A stretch of 64,000 bases of DNA from Monosporascus cannonballus (Eukaryota; Ascomycota; Sordariomycetes; Xylariales): assembly GCA_004154925.1 (NCBI GenBank), contig QJNS01000003.1:722025-786024 (forward strand). The letters run 5' to 3'. Shown piece after piece: positions 46,471-57,686 of the stretch. The number at the start of each line of letters is the position of its first letter. The first letter of the stretch is position 1. Position numbers and translations under genes: made by a program. The notes beneath the pieces are model-generated. The model was not told the DNA's origin. It was given only the letters and a program-made list of their open reading frames with translations, and searched no databases.

Positions 46471-47452
46471 ATGCCAGCTACCAAGGGAGTAGCGCAACCC
46501 GGCGACAGCGCCACTCCGGACATCACCGTCTTCCGCGGCTGGGAGGACCCGGGGAGATATGTCTGGTCGCCGTATGTCATAAAGCTGGAAGCTCGCCTAC
46601 GGTTCGGAGGCATGCGGTACGGCGTCGCCAATGGCTCCTTGAAAAAGGCGCCCAAGGGGAAAATCCCCTACATCAAATGCCGCTACACTCCCTGCTTCGA
46701 TAAGTGGGCATGTCTGGGCAGAGACAAATTCCCTGTTGAGCGACTCGACGTTCATCATTAAGGTCTTGTCCCGGTGGGGCATCGTTCCGGACCTCAACGC
46801 CGTGCTCGGGCCGGAGGATAGGGCGAAGGACCTGGCGCTCAGGGCGCTGTTGGAAGAAAAGCTGTATTTCTACCACGTGAGTGACACGCTTCCGGCTTTT
46901 ATGGGGTCTCATCGGGGAAAGCGAGTTGCCGGCTAACTCAAGCCCCGCGCGCAAGACATGGGAGCGCTGGGTGCGGAACTACTACTCGATGCGTGACCAC
47001 GTCCTGCGGGAGGCCCCTTATCCTGTGAGGGTGATCGTGGGGCTACTGATCTATCGCAAGACGACGGCGATGCTGCACGGGCAAGGCGCCGGTCGGTTCA
47101 CGCCCGAGGAGATCGCCATGTTCCGCCTCGAGATCTGGGAGGCATTTAGCGACCTGCTGCGCGCGTCGAAGGAGAAGATGAGAAAGGATTCCGGAGAGGA
47201 CCGAGGCCCGTTCTGGGTCCTGGGCGGAGAGGACCCGACCGAGGCCGATTGTGTGCTGTTTGGGTTCGTGGTCTCGGTATTAATTTGTACAGCCTAAGTC
47301 TGGTTCAGTGGGAATTCAAAAGTGCAGTGCTGATGATTTTATTAAGGTCGCCGGAATCGCAGGGTGTCGTCAGGGGCTTTCCAATACTGCTCGAGTATGC
47401 TGGATGTATGCATGATCGGTATTTTCCAGATTATGAGAAGTGGATATTTTGA
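46471..47452 (+). pseudogene. Fax/metaxin-like GST-fold protein, splice sites damaged
   Basis: Translated blocks follow the fungal failed-axon-connections/GST family. The N-terminal thioredoxin-like part ITVFRGWEDPGRYVWSPYVIKLEARLRFGG.. has APKGKIPYIK (46471-46677). LSDSTFIIKVLSRWGIVPDLNA..LEEKLYFYH (about 46734-46876) and TWERWVRNYYSMRDH..GPFWVLGGEDPTEADCVLFGFVVSVLICTA (46956-47294) form the helical GST_C part, with tail SPESQGVVRGFPILLEYAG..DRYFPDYEKW (47347-47452). Intron 46877-46955 is normal (GTGAGT, CTAAC branch, AAG). The expected last intron begins CTAAGT at 47294 instead of GTAAGT, which leaves a TAA. The first junction has no GT donor that keeps frame. Either a recent pseudogene or a truncated protein ending at 47297. 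In intact form it would be a cytosolic or mitochondrial-surface GST-like protein. Confidence 0.65.
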
Positions 47453-47699
47453 AGGTTGACATGGCTTGTGAGTGGAGCGACAGACACCAGGGGAGCTTAT
47501 AACTTATATATTGTCGCTTGTTACTCTGGCTCATTTCTTGCATCTTTGGATTCGAGCCGCATAACCCCACAGAGCTACAGTATCGTGGCAAATGAAGACG
47601 AAGATGAAATGGTTCTAGTACTGGTTCGCATACAGGTCACATGAAAGAGATGGCCGACTAGTTGTAGCTAACACTGCGGAACCCATCCACCGCCTTGAA

Positions 47700-49510
47700 C
47701 CAAAATCATTCTTCCCGATGCTTGGCGTCGTTGAGCTCTTCCGCAAGTGAAGCGCGGGCATTAAACACCAAGTACGGCCCATCATGGGTCGAGATAAAGA
47801 TATCATACAGGTGAAATTCGCCCTTCGGGCCTGGCCCCACGTCGCCAAACTTGCCGGGCACGGCTTCGAAGTCGAAATTCCAGAAGATCTTAGCTAGGGC
47901 CAGACTGGCCTCCAGGTCAAGCCATGGGCTTCCCGGCACACCCGCGAGCGCCCACGGAGAAAGCGGCAAATACGTCGTGCATCGCCTTCCTCGCTGCTGC
48001 AGCTGCCGCCCCGATTTTGGTGTCCACGGATGCCAACCAGCGGGCTTGATTATACGTAAAAGGTCTGGAATGTACTCTTATCAGGCATGGGCGGATTAAC
48101 AACGAAAGAACTGGACAGCCTTGTGGAAGGAAATGGTCCTCTAAGTTGGGTCGAAGGGGTTACGATATAACTGGAACCGATGCCGTTCTGGTGCAGCGAG
48201 TAAAAATTAACGCCGACCTGCGTACCCCTGGGGTGATGTGACCGTCCGCCGTGAACGGCCCGCTGCCCTCTTCCTCCGGTGCCAGATGTCTCCAAAGCGT
48301 GCCAGGCACTGGCAGAGACATCTTCAGCGCATCATCGACGCAGGCGCGCAGATGCTGGCAGCACGCGAGCTTTGTCCCGTGAATCTCGTTGCCGCCCAGA
48401 AAGGTCGTTGGGATCTCCTCAGCTACTTTTTCTATAGCACTCAGGGTTCCGCGATAGATAGAAGAATGTCGCACTAAGCGAAGTCGCTATCATGTCATCT
48501 CCCACAGAGGCCTCCTAGCAGCTGGCTTGCAAGTCAAAAAGAAGACAGGGTCGACAGACCCGCTATGGCAAAGAAGAGCGCCTCGTACCGAAGGTCGCTG
48601 AGACGGAGACACCCGTCGTCTTTCGCATTGAGGGCATCTGCAACGAAGGAATACAGATCACGCTTCGCATGCTTTATCTTCAGCCATGCGGCTACGGATC
48701 ATCGCCTCCATCAAACGAGCGGTCTTCTCTCGGTCTGCCTGGAACAATAGCTTGTTTATGTAGGTTGGGAGTCGGTAAAGAGGGATGGCCGGGATCTGCA
48801 TGTAAACGTTCATACGATGGTTCCCTCTCGCAAGCTGGTCGACGAGGAACTAATTTTTCTCGCTCTTTGCAGGTTCAACGCATATCCAAACGATAGGAGC
48901 CCAATGATATCAAACCTGAAATGGCCGCATCTGTATTAAGGTTAACAGGCTGCGGGTTGGCGCGGGCTAACTGCTTGATGAATATATCAACTTAGTCGGG
49001 AATAGTAGGCTCAAATGCGTGCATGGAGGCGTCTGTAATAACCTTCCCAAGAGCTTCCGCCGCTTGCGGTGTAAGTTCCTGTCCAGGGCATTTCAGATGT
49101 TATGGGCGTTGGGTTACAATTGCGTTGCCTGAATAGACAGTAGGCCGCGTAACTCTGTCGTGCTGATAATGCCATTCTCTTCCATTAGTTGATAAATCCT
49201 AAGTATAGCAACTTGGGTTGTTTTTCAGAGAGCAATCGGTGAATTAGAATGAGGCTGTCTGGTCCTTGCCTGGCCACAGGACCTATTTCACGTCAACTGA
49301 GAAACGCTTGAGATGGCAACCCGCGATATACTGACTTACCATACTTTGATGGTTCCTCCATATCTCCAAATGGACTCCGCCTTTGATGGCATGGAATTTG
49401 TTGTAGCCATTGGTGTGTCTAGCTACAAAAGGCCCTGGGTAGCTCCACAGCAGGTGCAAGAGAAGCTGGTAACCTAGAAAGAGGGCGATCATGTGAAAGA
49501 TTAGCTTCAT
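47700..49510 (-). pseudogene. Cytochrome P450, disrupted
   Basis: Minus-strand pieces in P450 order. N-terminal anchor MKLIFHMIALFLGYQLLLHLLW then SYPGPFVARHTNGYNKFHAIKGGVHLEIWRNHQ (49283-49510). A middle segment PAIPLYRLPTYINKLLFQADREKTARLMEAMIRSRM (about 48700-48830) precedes LRYEALFFAIAG (I-helix side, about 48560-48600). The K-helix LRACVDDALKMSLPVPGTLWR is at about 48300-48360, where the invariant ExxR reads DxxK. The heme loop FSVGARGCAGKP near 47925-47965 keeps its Cys ligand, and LEASLALAKIFWNFDFE (about 47850-47910) ends the fold. Several frame changes and stops separate them (for example TGA just after GKPMA). It resembles CYP families of fungal specialised metabolism. Not functional. 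Confidence 0.8.
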
Positions 49511-51483
49511 TTGGTACTAAATCCCGAAGTAAACCCAAACCCTTCCCAGAGGCACGATGACACAATGGTGTATACTGGAGCTCCATAGACGAAACTGAGA
49601 CAACCCATGTTGGGTAGATGAGGATGAGTGGTTAGATAGCAAGCGCGCACGGAACTGAGAAATCTAAGTCTGATATGAATGACCATACCAGAGCCATGCA
49701 TTGTTGTATCTAAGCTAAGGGGCAGTCACTCCTTGCTGCCTTACACAGTAATACAGCTTAATAGGCACACCATTCGGGTTGAAGTGAAGACCCTACGGCT
49801 TCTCTGTCATCTCTTGCAGCATTTTTACCCGATTCATTCAATGGATGTCTGGTATCGACATGCCCGCCCGGTGTGGAATCCCACCACCGGCCATGGATAA
49901 GAGGTTGCAGCGACAGACCTGCAAGAGCATCACCCCTCCCCTGTCTTGGCCAAGCGGATGTTGGCTAGATTACGACAACAGGGAACCTCTCGCATTGGCC
50001 AATTGAATCGGATGGCTATGGAGATTCCCGTTCGAGACCATGTAAGCACACATATGGCATTTAGTGGTTGGTTGTTATGTCGGACTGTGCCACATCTCGA
50101 GTCAGATTCCAGGTCCCTTACCTTAGTATATTCTGGCGCGATATACTCGACTCCAACCTTATGTTTCTCAGATAGGCTGGCCGAGGTGTATGGGAGCCCG
50201 TGGGCTCCTTATATCGTGAGCGCAAGCACGGTTCGTCAGCGAGTGGTGTCAACCCGATGATTACCCTAACAGTGAAGGGAAATCATACCGTAGAAGATGC
50301 CGCTATATGTTGGGGTAGGCCGAGCACAGAACGGTATTCGGCAACGTTTGGATCTCCAGGATTGGTCAGAAGCTGCCAGTGACCCCTAATATATTGCGAT
50401 GGATTTCGTACCGAGCTTTATGCAAGCCTCTAAGCGATCTTGGCGGGCGAGATACTAGCGCCCCTGGAGATCACTCGGGGTCCACATAGGGTTTGCAATG
50501 GGTACCCATTCACTACCCACAACTTAAAGTAATACGCCATAAAAGCCTAATACTTCCGGTTACCTAGATATAACTATTATAAAAGCAGCCTATTATTATC
50601 TACAGGCCTTTATTACTTATATATGATTGAAAATATCATCCGTGGGTACTGGTGGATAGCGTGGGTGGGTGGTTAGTGCAAACCCTACGGTCCACATAGC
50701 ATTGTGGGCCAGCATCTCGGCGCTAAGCAGGGTTGGCAGTCTCCTACTGCCTTGCTCATATGGTAAAACTGCTTGCTTCACACCGAGATCCCGACTCTTT
50801 ATATAAGAGAGCCTCTATGGGAGACGGGTTATATCCCTGGTGCAAGGATTTGGCTTCGATGGCCTGGTGTTGCCTTTATAGAAGATTAGGACTGGACCCT
50901 CGTTAGAATATATCGTTATGTTTCTACGCTACGAGCTCGGTAAATTGCGTCCGAAGGAGCGGGTCATCCCAAGTGCTTACGGTGACTTCGGCTTCAGATA
51001 GATTATCTCCCACTTTATGTTTTGTTTCATCGAGACTCCCCTGTCCGTTTCAGTTGACACACGGCGGATCGCCAAGTACCCACGCGTGATCCCAGGAACG
51101 CGGCGCTTAGGACGGGCCTTTCCCAATCAAGCCTCGAGCCCCGTGGGACCAATAGCGTGTTAAACGGCAGCAAATTAAGGCCCAGTGGGACCAAGCTCGG
51201 CCGACGATCGAAAGAGCCGCACCGTTTCGTTTCCCGGCAATAGCGGGCCGAGGGACTCCCCGTTGGGGCACTTGACGATGGCTTCAAATACCATCCTTTC
51301 CCCTCTGTTGCAGAAGCATTCTGTTCACTCCAACCTCGTCCCCTCTTTTTGCTGCAAAACCCGGCCATTCTTTTTCTACCACCGAATCTGGTATTCCCTC
51401 GTTTATAATACACTACATAGCGATCTGTGATCCGCGTATGACCTTCCTTTATCACCATTATTACCACCAATACCGACATCAAG
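49511..51483. other. 2-kb spacer containing a MITE
   Basis: No supported gene; open frames at 49679-50382 and 51027-51590 lack domains, and the latter overlaps the first LPMO exon antisense. It contains the 202-bp MITE at 50487-50688 and the LPMO promoter region. Confidence 0.45.
50487..50688. mobile_element. 202-bp hAT-like MITE
   Basis: Terminal inverted repeats TAGGGTTTGCA (50487-50497) and TGCAAACCCTA (50677-50687, plus one extra C). Subterminal TACCCA/TGGGTA motifs are in opposite orientation, and the interior is AT-rich. It is flanked by an 8-bp duplication GGTCCACA (50479-50486 and 50689-50696), the hAT-superfamily duplication length. No coding capacity. Confidence 0.7.
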
Positions 51484-52650
51484 ATGTTCCGAACTATTCT
51501 GTCAGTTTCGGCGCTTGCCGCGGTCGTCTCAGCGCACCAGAATTTCCACCAATTTTGGATCAACGGCGAGAGTCCTGGGTGTAAGCACATTTCATCGTGA
51601 ATTCTTCACTGCCGTGTCTAAAATGGCCTTCTGTGTTTTGCACGATAACTGACACAATGTTGCAGACCAGGTCGGTATCCGGATGCCGCCCTCCAACTCC
51701 CCTGTCAAGGATATCCAGGGCAACGACATCGTGTGCAACGTCGGCGGCACCAAGGTGCCCTCGGGCGTCGAGACCATCGCCGCTAGTGAGGGAGACGAGA
51801 TCACCGTCGCGTGGGACGTCTCATCGCACCCGGGTCCCATCACCCACTTCCTCTACGGCCCCGTGGACGACGCGTCCCAGACTACCGGCATCGGCGCCGG
51901 CTGGTTCAAGATCGACGAGCTCGACTACGAGGACGGCAAGTGGGCCAACGAGGTTCTCATGAGCAACGGCGGCAACTACACCTTCAAGCTGCCCACGGGC
52001 CTAGAGAGCGGCGAGTACCTGCTCCGATCCGAGATGGAGGCCCTGCACGGTTCACAAACCCTTGGCGGCGCTGAGTATGTCACCTCTCAAGTTTTAACCC
52101 CTTTCTTGACCATTAGGCTCGCGGAAATAAGTCTCCGACTGGAAGTCATCGTAAGAAGGTTTCACCTTGCTAACCAGATGCGCACAGGTTCTATATCGGC
52201 TGCGCCCAGCTCAAGATTACCGGCACCGGAGGCGGCTGCTCGTCCAGCATCTCGCTCCCGGGCGCGTACAAGGCCGAGGACGACAACATCTACATCCCGA
52301 ACGTCTACTTTGGCTTCGAACCGAGCACGTTCACCGCGCCGGGCGGCCCCGTGGCCACCTGTGGCAGCGGGGCGGGCGGATCCGCGCCCGAGCCCTCGAC
52401 CACCGCCGCTCCCACCGTTAGCGCCACCTCCGAGGAGGTCGCTGAGCCGACTACGCCTGGCCCCGTTGCGTCCGAAGGCGAGTCGTCCGCTGTTGTTCCG
52501 ACCAGCTCCCCCGTCGCCACCCCCACCGCTAGCAGGTCGAGTGGACCGGCGATCACTCAGGTCGTCACCTCCGTCGTCTACCAGACCTCCGTCGTTACCC
52601 TGACGCAGACCGAATGCATCGGAAACCAGGCACGCCACGTCGTTTGGTGA
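51484..52650 (+). CDS. AA9-type lytic polysaccharide monooxygenase
   Basis: Join 51484-51580, 51666-52074 and 52188-52650; 322 aa. Signal peptide ends at Ala17, exposing His18 as the mature N-terminus (SA-HQNFHQF), the first histidine-brace ligand. The second brace His87 lies in SSHPGPITHFLYG. His160 (LRSEMEALHG), an active-site Gln in the GCAQLKI strand and axial Tyr171 (EFYIGCAQLKITGTGG) match AA9. Introns of 85 and 113 nt have GTAAGC/GCAG and GTATGT/ACAG borders with a CTAAC branch. A Ser/Thr/Pro/Ala-rich linker (about 225-290) follows the domain, but the tail ITQVVTSVVYQTSVVTLTQTECIG.. is not a CBM1. The enzyme oxidatively cleaves cellulose or related beta-glucans with copper and an electron donor, outside the cell. 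It suggests a plant-biomass-degrading or plant-associated lifestyle. Confidence 0.9.
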
Positions 52651-54189
52651 CGGGATGGCCAGGCCCTTTCCGTCGTAAGTACCGGGAGGCTCCGTAATTC
52701 GTGTATATAATTCTTGATGTAATATAAGACCGCTTCTAGTCAAAACCTGCTGCCTTCTCGTTCCAACCGTGCTTGTTGTTTATCCCGTGTTTATTTGCAG
52801 TTGAACAAAACATATGGTCCTTAATTTTCGAGTTCAACACCGTCTCGCTGTTCTCTGTAATGCGAGTCGAGACAGTAACGCTCTCAACGAAAAGCCTCAT
52901 TGACACTCGATCATCCTTTATGGGGCTCACCGTGGTTCTTAGCAGGTTCAGGCCGCACCGAATACGCTAACCTCGAGATATTACCACGAGAATGGCGGAG
53001 GCCCAACTTTGGACAGCATGGTTCCGGTCCACTGAAAAATCCGAAGACCATGCAACTGGCCCCTGAGCTTGGATATGATCCTCTGACGCCCATATTAATC
53101 AAACACGGTCTCTGCCCGACGTTTCTCCGTTCCCACTTCAGCGGTATCTCACTCTGGCGGACACCTGACCACCCGATTTTTCATCTGCCTGTTCCGAATC
53201 CGACGCACGATAGTCGATTTTGCGGGGACACATGGCCCCCCTCGTCTTCCCCCGAAGATAGTCGTACTTTTAGCTCTACGCCGCGCATCAACGGGATGAT
53301 GGCTGCAGATGACTCCTTACATGATTATCCGGTATTGGCGAGTCGGAGGCTTCAACTTCGTGATGTTTCGGATTCTGACAGCCAATCCGCCTGTCGCGCG
53401 ATGGGCCCTCAGCGGAGCCAGCTGCGGCCTGCCCGAAAGACACTGCCGTTCGTGCCGTACTGGGTTCCATGCTAGCCATATGACGAACAGCCATCACCCT
53501 TGTATACACTGGGTCGTGGAATGGGGGCTGAAATTGAACAAGAGGGTCCTCGCGAAGTAAACGGAAGATGACCTTGTGCTAGCACCTATGCAACTTTTGG
53601 AACGAGGAACTGTCGTCATAACTTGCGGACATTGCGAAGTCGACGGGGAAGCCTTGTAAGGCTAATGCAACGACTATCGTCCTCTCTGTTAATGACAGTT
53701 CCGAGCGAGATATGACCAAGCGTGTGGAAGAGTTACATGTTGACTGGCTAATGAGAGGGAGCAAACTTCAAGCATGGAGCCACCTGCTCCGCATCAGAAA
53801 GAGGCTGAGGATGGCCTCCAAAAATGCCAGAGAGGATGGAGAGCGCGGGTTTAGCAGATTCAATCTCGACTGTTCCTGGTGCCACCCGCTTTCTCGTCTT
53901 AACACGAGGTAGGTAGGTGTGGAATTAGCCCTGCCTCTCTTGCGGCAGTAAATGATGAAGGACGCAGGCATGTATGGCCGTTGAAAACTACAGCCTCTAT
54001 TAGTCTACCGAACATCTCGAGGCCAACAACGGCACAGAACGCTCACCCAAAATAGCTCTCTTAATGATGGAGCTGATTGAACATAGGCTGGCGAATCCCA
54101 AATTCCTTACCATCCGCACGATTGGGGGTTAATCCTTGTCGTCTGACCCCAACTGTGCACGTTTTGAGACCCGGAAGCGAAAGAGTGCA
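52651..54189. other. 1.5-kb spacer, no supported gene
   Basis: A 191-codon plus-strand frame at 52900-53475 lacks any domain, has no upstream promoter feature and is Pro/Ser-rich without regular codon bias; I leave it unannotated. Other frames are shorter. Confidence 0.4.
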
Positions 54190-55990
54190 CTACACAACGA
54201 ACTCAATCAGCTTAACGACGGCTTGGTGGCCGTTTCTGCAGCGCACGATATCGGTGTCCAGCCGTCCTGGTCCTTAGAGTACCGGTTGGCACCTTCTTCG
54301 AGCAGCAGCTTGACCACCACCTCGTTCCGTTCCTTACAGCATAGGACAGCGGCGTCCCCGCCAACACACATTCAGACTCTAGACAAGCACCTTCCTCAAG
54401 CAGTTGCTGCACGATTGCCGTGTGCCCCTACTGGGTGGCCCACGACAGCGACGTCCGCTTTCGCTCGACTCTACAGTCCAGATCGGCGCCCTTCTCGGGC
54501 AGGCGCTGCACGGCAGCCGCGTGCCCGTACTCGGCGGCCCATAATGACACCTTGTCATATCTTCCATCCTCCGCTTTAATGTCAGTGTCTTTCTCGAGAA
54601 GCCGCTCCAGGAGGTCCGTGTTTCCATACTACCCAGCAAAGAATAACTGCAGTTGATCATATTCCGAGTTCGAGAGCCCGAGTTGGTGCCGCTCTCCAGC
54701 AACTGCTGCAGAATGCCCCAATGCTCTTTCCATTCAGCCCATTCCAGTAAGGTCCGACTGGATTCCTTATCCTTCATAGTGATATCAGCGCCATTCTCGA
54801 GCAACCACTTAACAACAACGCCATGTCCACTGACAGAGGCCCACAGCAACGACCTCTGGCCGTCTTCGTTCTTTAGCTCCCTGTCGGCGCCCTGCTCAAG
54901 CAGTTGAAAAAAGACAGTTGTATGCCTCTGCTTTGCGGCCAATAACAGCGGCGTCCGACCATTCTTTGTCTTTGGAGTCCACATCAACACCTTTTCGACC
55001 AGCAGTTTGGCTACTGCCTTATGTCTATATTGTCCGGCCAGTAACAATTGGAGTTGGCCGTACTCCTCATCTTTGAGCGGTAGGTCCGCTCTCTTCTCGA
55101 GCAATAACTTGATCACCTACACCTGTCGCAAGTAGAAGACTTACGATCGATGTTTGCCCTTCTTGTACAGCCCACGAGAGCGGCGTCCGACCATGCGCAT
55201 CTTTACAATCGAAGATCATGCCCTTTTGAGAAGCAGATAGACTACCGTTTCGATCCCGTTTTCCGCAGCATATGACAATGGTGTCCGACCAGCCCCTCCT
55301 CAGAGCCAGGATAAATGCCTTTCTCTAATAATAGTTGAATTATGACCTCTTGCCCAATTTCCGCAGCCAACGGTAACAGCGTCCGCTCCCGCGCAACCGT
55401 AGTCATTGGGCTGGCACCTTTCTTGAGTAGCAGCTTTGCCACCGCCTCATTCCTGCAGAGAATAGCATAGCTTAGGGGCGTCCAGCACTAGTACTTCTCC
55501 TTTGCCTCGAGGTCGACACCCTTCTCTAGTAGGCACTGTATGACAGCTTCATTCCCTTGTTTAGCAGCCCAAGTCAGCGGCGTCTCACCACTCATGTCCT
55601 TGGAGTTCGGGTCCGCGCCCTTCTCAATTAGCAGCCCGATTACAGCCTCCTTCCCTTCCTCTGCGGCACAGAATAGCGGAGTCCAGCCAAAGCTGTCGTC
55701 TTCTGATTCGATGTTGGCACCATTCAAGAGTAGGGACTCGACGACCTCCCCGTGTGCATACTGGGCAGCTAGCACGAGTTGTAATTGGTCATATTCCCTG
55801 CTTTTGGACCCCACCTTGGTGCCTTTCTCAGGCAGCAACTTTAAAATAGCCTGGTGCTTCTCTTGTACAGCTAGTCAGTGGATACAAGCTGTATCCCTTA
55901 TATTTCATTTCAATATCGGCACTCTTCTGGAGCAGCTCCCTAACGACAGCTTCGCGCCCTCCCTTTACAGGACATGAGAGCGGTGTTCTA
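54190..55990 (-). pseudogene. Ankyrin-repeat protein, disrupted
   Basis: Minus-strand ankyrin units of about 33 residues run in several frames. Clear examples: FGWTPLFCAAEEGKEAVIGLLIEKGADPNSKD and GETPLTWAAKQGNEAVIQCLLEKGVDLEAK (55490-55720); LLPLAAEIGQEVIIQLLLEKG (about 55320-55400); GRTPLLLAAKQRHTTVFFQLLEQGADRELKN and RSLLWASVSGHGVVVKWLLENGADI (about 54760-54970); GTPLSYAVRNG near 54320-54350. At least eight to ten units are visible. Frames change near 54680, 54990, 55110-55240, 55290 and 55490, and there are in-frame stops, so the array is dead. Long ankyrin arrays like this usually sit C-terminal to NACHT or HET-type domains in fungal NLR-like proteins; no such domain remains upstream, where DNA turns AT-rich at 55990. 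Confidence 0.75.
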
Positions 55991-56507
55991 GGGATTCGGA
56001 GTTTAGCTCCCTATATCCGGTGGCGAAGGTGGCTAAAGTCTTCCAAAGACCTCCAAAGTTTTCCAAACCTTTTTATTATTAATCTATGGATTAATAATGA
56101 AAATACTGATTAATAATAGAACGATAAAGCTTAATAAGCTATTATTAGCATATATATATAGCTCTGAATTCCTCCAACTGTTGTTGGGCTTCTATAATTT
56201 GAATATAGATAATTTTATTTTTGTGATATACTTTGAGTTTTCTCTATACGCTTTTCTATGCAAATCTTTGTAGAGTAGCCTTATTTACTGTCCAAATTCG
56301 TAGAGGTTGTAAGTCCCGGATATAAATAGCCTTTAATAATAATAATAATACTTATTTATATTTTACCCAAACCTTTACCGATTTATGCTATATTTTTATT
56401 TTGAAGATGGTCGAAATTACCTTTCTCCGATATCAGATTTTCGTCTTTATCCGATTACTTCTTCTTATCCATTTTGAAGAGTTTATATAACTTTTCGTCT
56501 TATTCGA
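55991..56507. other. AT-rich boundary sequence
   Basis: Transition from the ankyrin relic to the third retrotransposon block. Contains a perfect 10-bp inverted repeat with a 4-nt loop (ATTATTAATC at 56075-56084, GATTAATAAT at 56089-56098) and repeated TTCCAAA units at 56039-56068. No gene. Confidence 0.4.
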
Positions 56508-56640
56508 TGTTATGGCCGCACCATGCCATTACGCCACCAGGACAAAAGATCAGTGGAATGATTGCAATTGTGGCAATCATCCTGGTGCTTACAGCTGTAT
56601 AAGAGCTAGCGCCACCCGTTACATTGCTCAGACCGTAACA
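56508..56640 (+). mobile_element. 133-bp TG..CA element, copy A
   Basis: TGTTATGG..GACCGTAACA flanked by perfect 5-bp duplications TTCGA (56503-56507, 56641-56645). It matches the reverse complement of the 138-bp element at 41711-41848. An internal nested hairpin has ATGATTGC / GCAATCAT within CACCAGGA / TCCTGGTG. GC content is normal inside an AT-saturated neighbourhood, so it was inserted after RIP or is too short to be a RIP target. Confidence 0.75.
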
Positions 56641-57531
56641 TTCGAATTTTTGATAATTATAGATATTTCCATCAAGCCTTTTTTGTTTAAAGGTAATGCC
56701 AACTTGGAATTATAGTCCATTCGAATTAAAGTTACGATTATATGCAAAGGCCAAGAACAAAACGGTATTATAGCGGAAAATTTCCCGATAGTTTTACGAT
56801 TAGGTTCGAGGGCTGTAAATTAAGGATTTAAATATTTTGGAGTTAACACGAATAGTTCAACGTTGAGCCGGAACGAAAAAAAAGATATTTCTTAAACTTA
56901 AATAAGATTTTATATTATTAGGATAAATTCGTAATCCCGTCGTAAAACGCTTTACAGAAATAATTGATTAATTAATATTATGAGAATTTAAAAATAAAAT
57001 ATATAGGATATACCCGTACGTTAAAACTAATAAGCAAAAAGTTTTATTAAGAAAATATAGGAAACGATATCCGAAAATATATTAAGTAATATCCGAATTA
57101 TTAGGGTATAATCAAGTTACGCCATAAATGATATAGATAATTATAGCTTCTGCCGTTATTTACATAATTCTTTTAAGAAATTTTGTTAGATTTTATTACG
57201 AAATTTCCTAAAAGCTTAAGTTTAAACGGGTTAAAGTACGACGTAATCCTGGTAATCGTCGACGGCTTTACGAAATTAAAATTGTTTATTTTTACAGTTA
57301 AAATCTTAATTATAACCGAATTAATCCGAATATTTTACGATAAGATAAAATGCAAATTCGGTATATCGGCTAAAATTATTAATAATAAAAATAAATTATT
57401 AACGAATTAATTTTGGGCGGAATTTTACGAAAAACGAAAAATAAAGTGGTAAATATCGACCGTTTATTATCCGTAAACCGATAAGTAAACGGAACGTACT
57501 TATTAGGTTTTAAAATATTATTGTCACGGGC

Positions 57532-57686
57532 CAAGGGCCCTAGTGGAGGGATTAGCGTAGCGCTAATCCCGTGGCTCCTGTATATATAGCTAGCTGCTCC
57601 CACGCATCTTCTTAGCTGTTCCCTAGATTTCTCAATAGACCTGTTGTGGCCCATATCCTTAGCTACTGCGTATGCAGCCCCTTACA
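57532..57686. mobile_element. 155-bp TG..CA element inside gypsy integrase
   Basis: TGTCACGG..CCCTTACA flanked by perfect 5-bp duplications ATTAT (57527-57531, 57687-57691). Removing it and one duplication restores the integrase reading order. It carries a perfect 10-bp inverted repeat (GGGATTAGCG / CGCTAATCCC, 57548-57570) with a 3-nt loop, and TATATATA at 57580-57587. GC-normal within RIP-mutated DNA. Probably a solo short LTR unrelated to the 133/138-bp pair. Confidence 0.75.

Noticed and set aside
51027..51590. 187-codon minus-strand frame upstream of the LPMO
   Set aside because: Overlaps the first LPMO exon antisense; no domain and no splice-consistent extension.
52900..53475. 191-codon plus-strand frame
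   Set aside because: No recognisable domain, no regular codon bias, no neighbouring exon; kept only as spacer note.
57379..57654. 91-codon minus-strand frame
   Set aside because: Arises from the 155-bp insertion read together with RIP-mutated integrase; not a gene.
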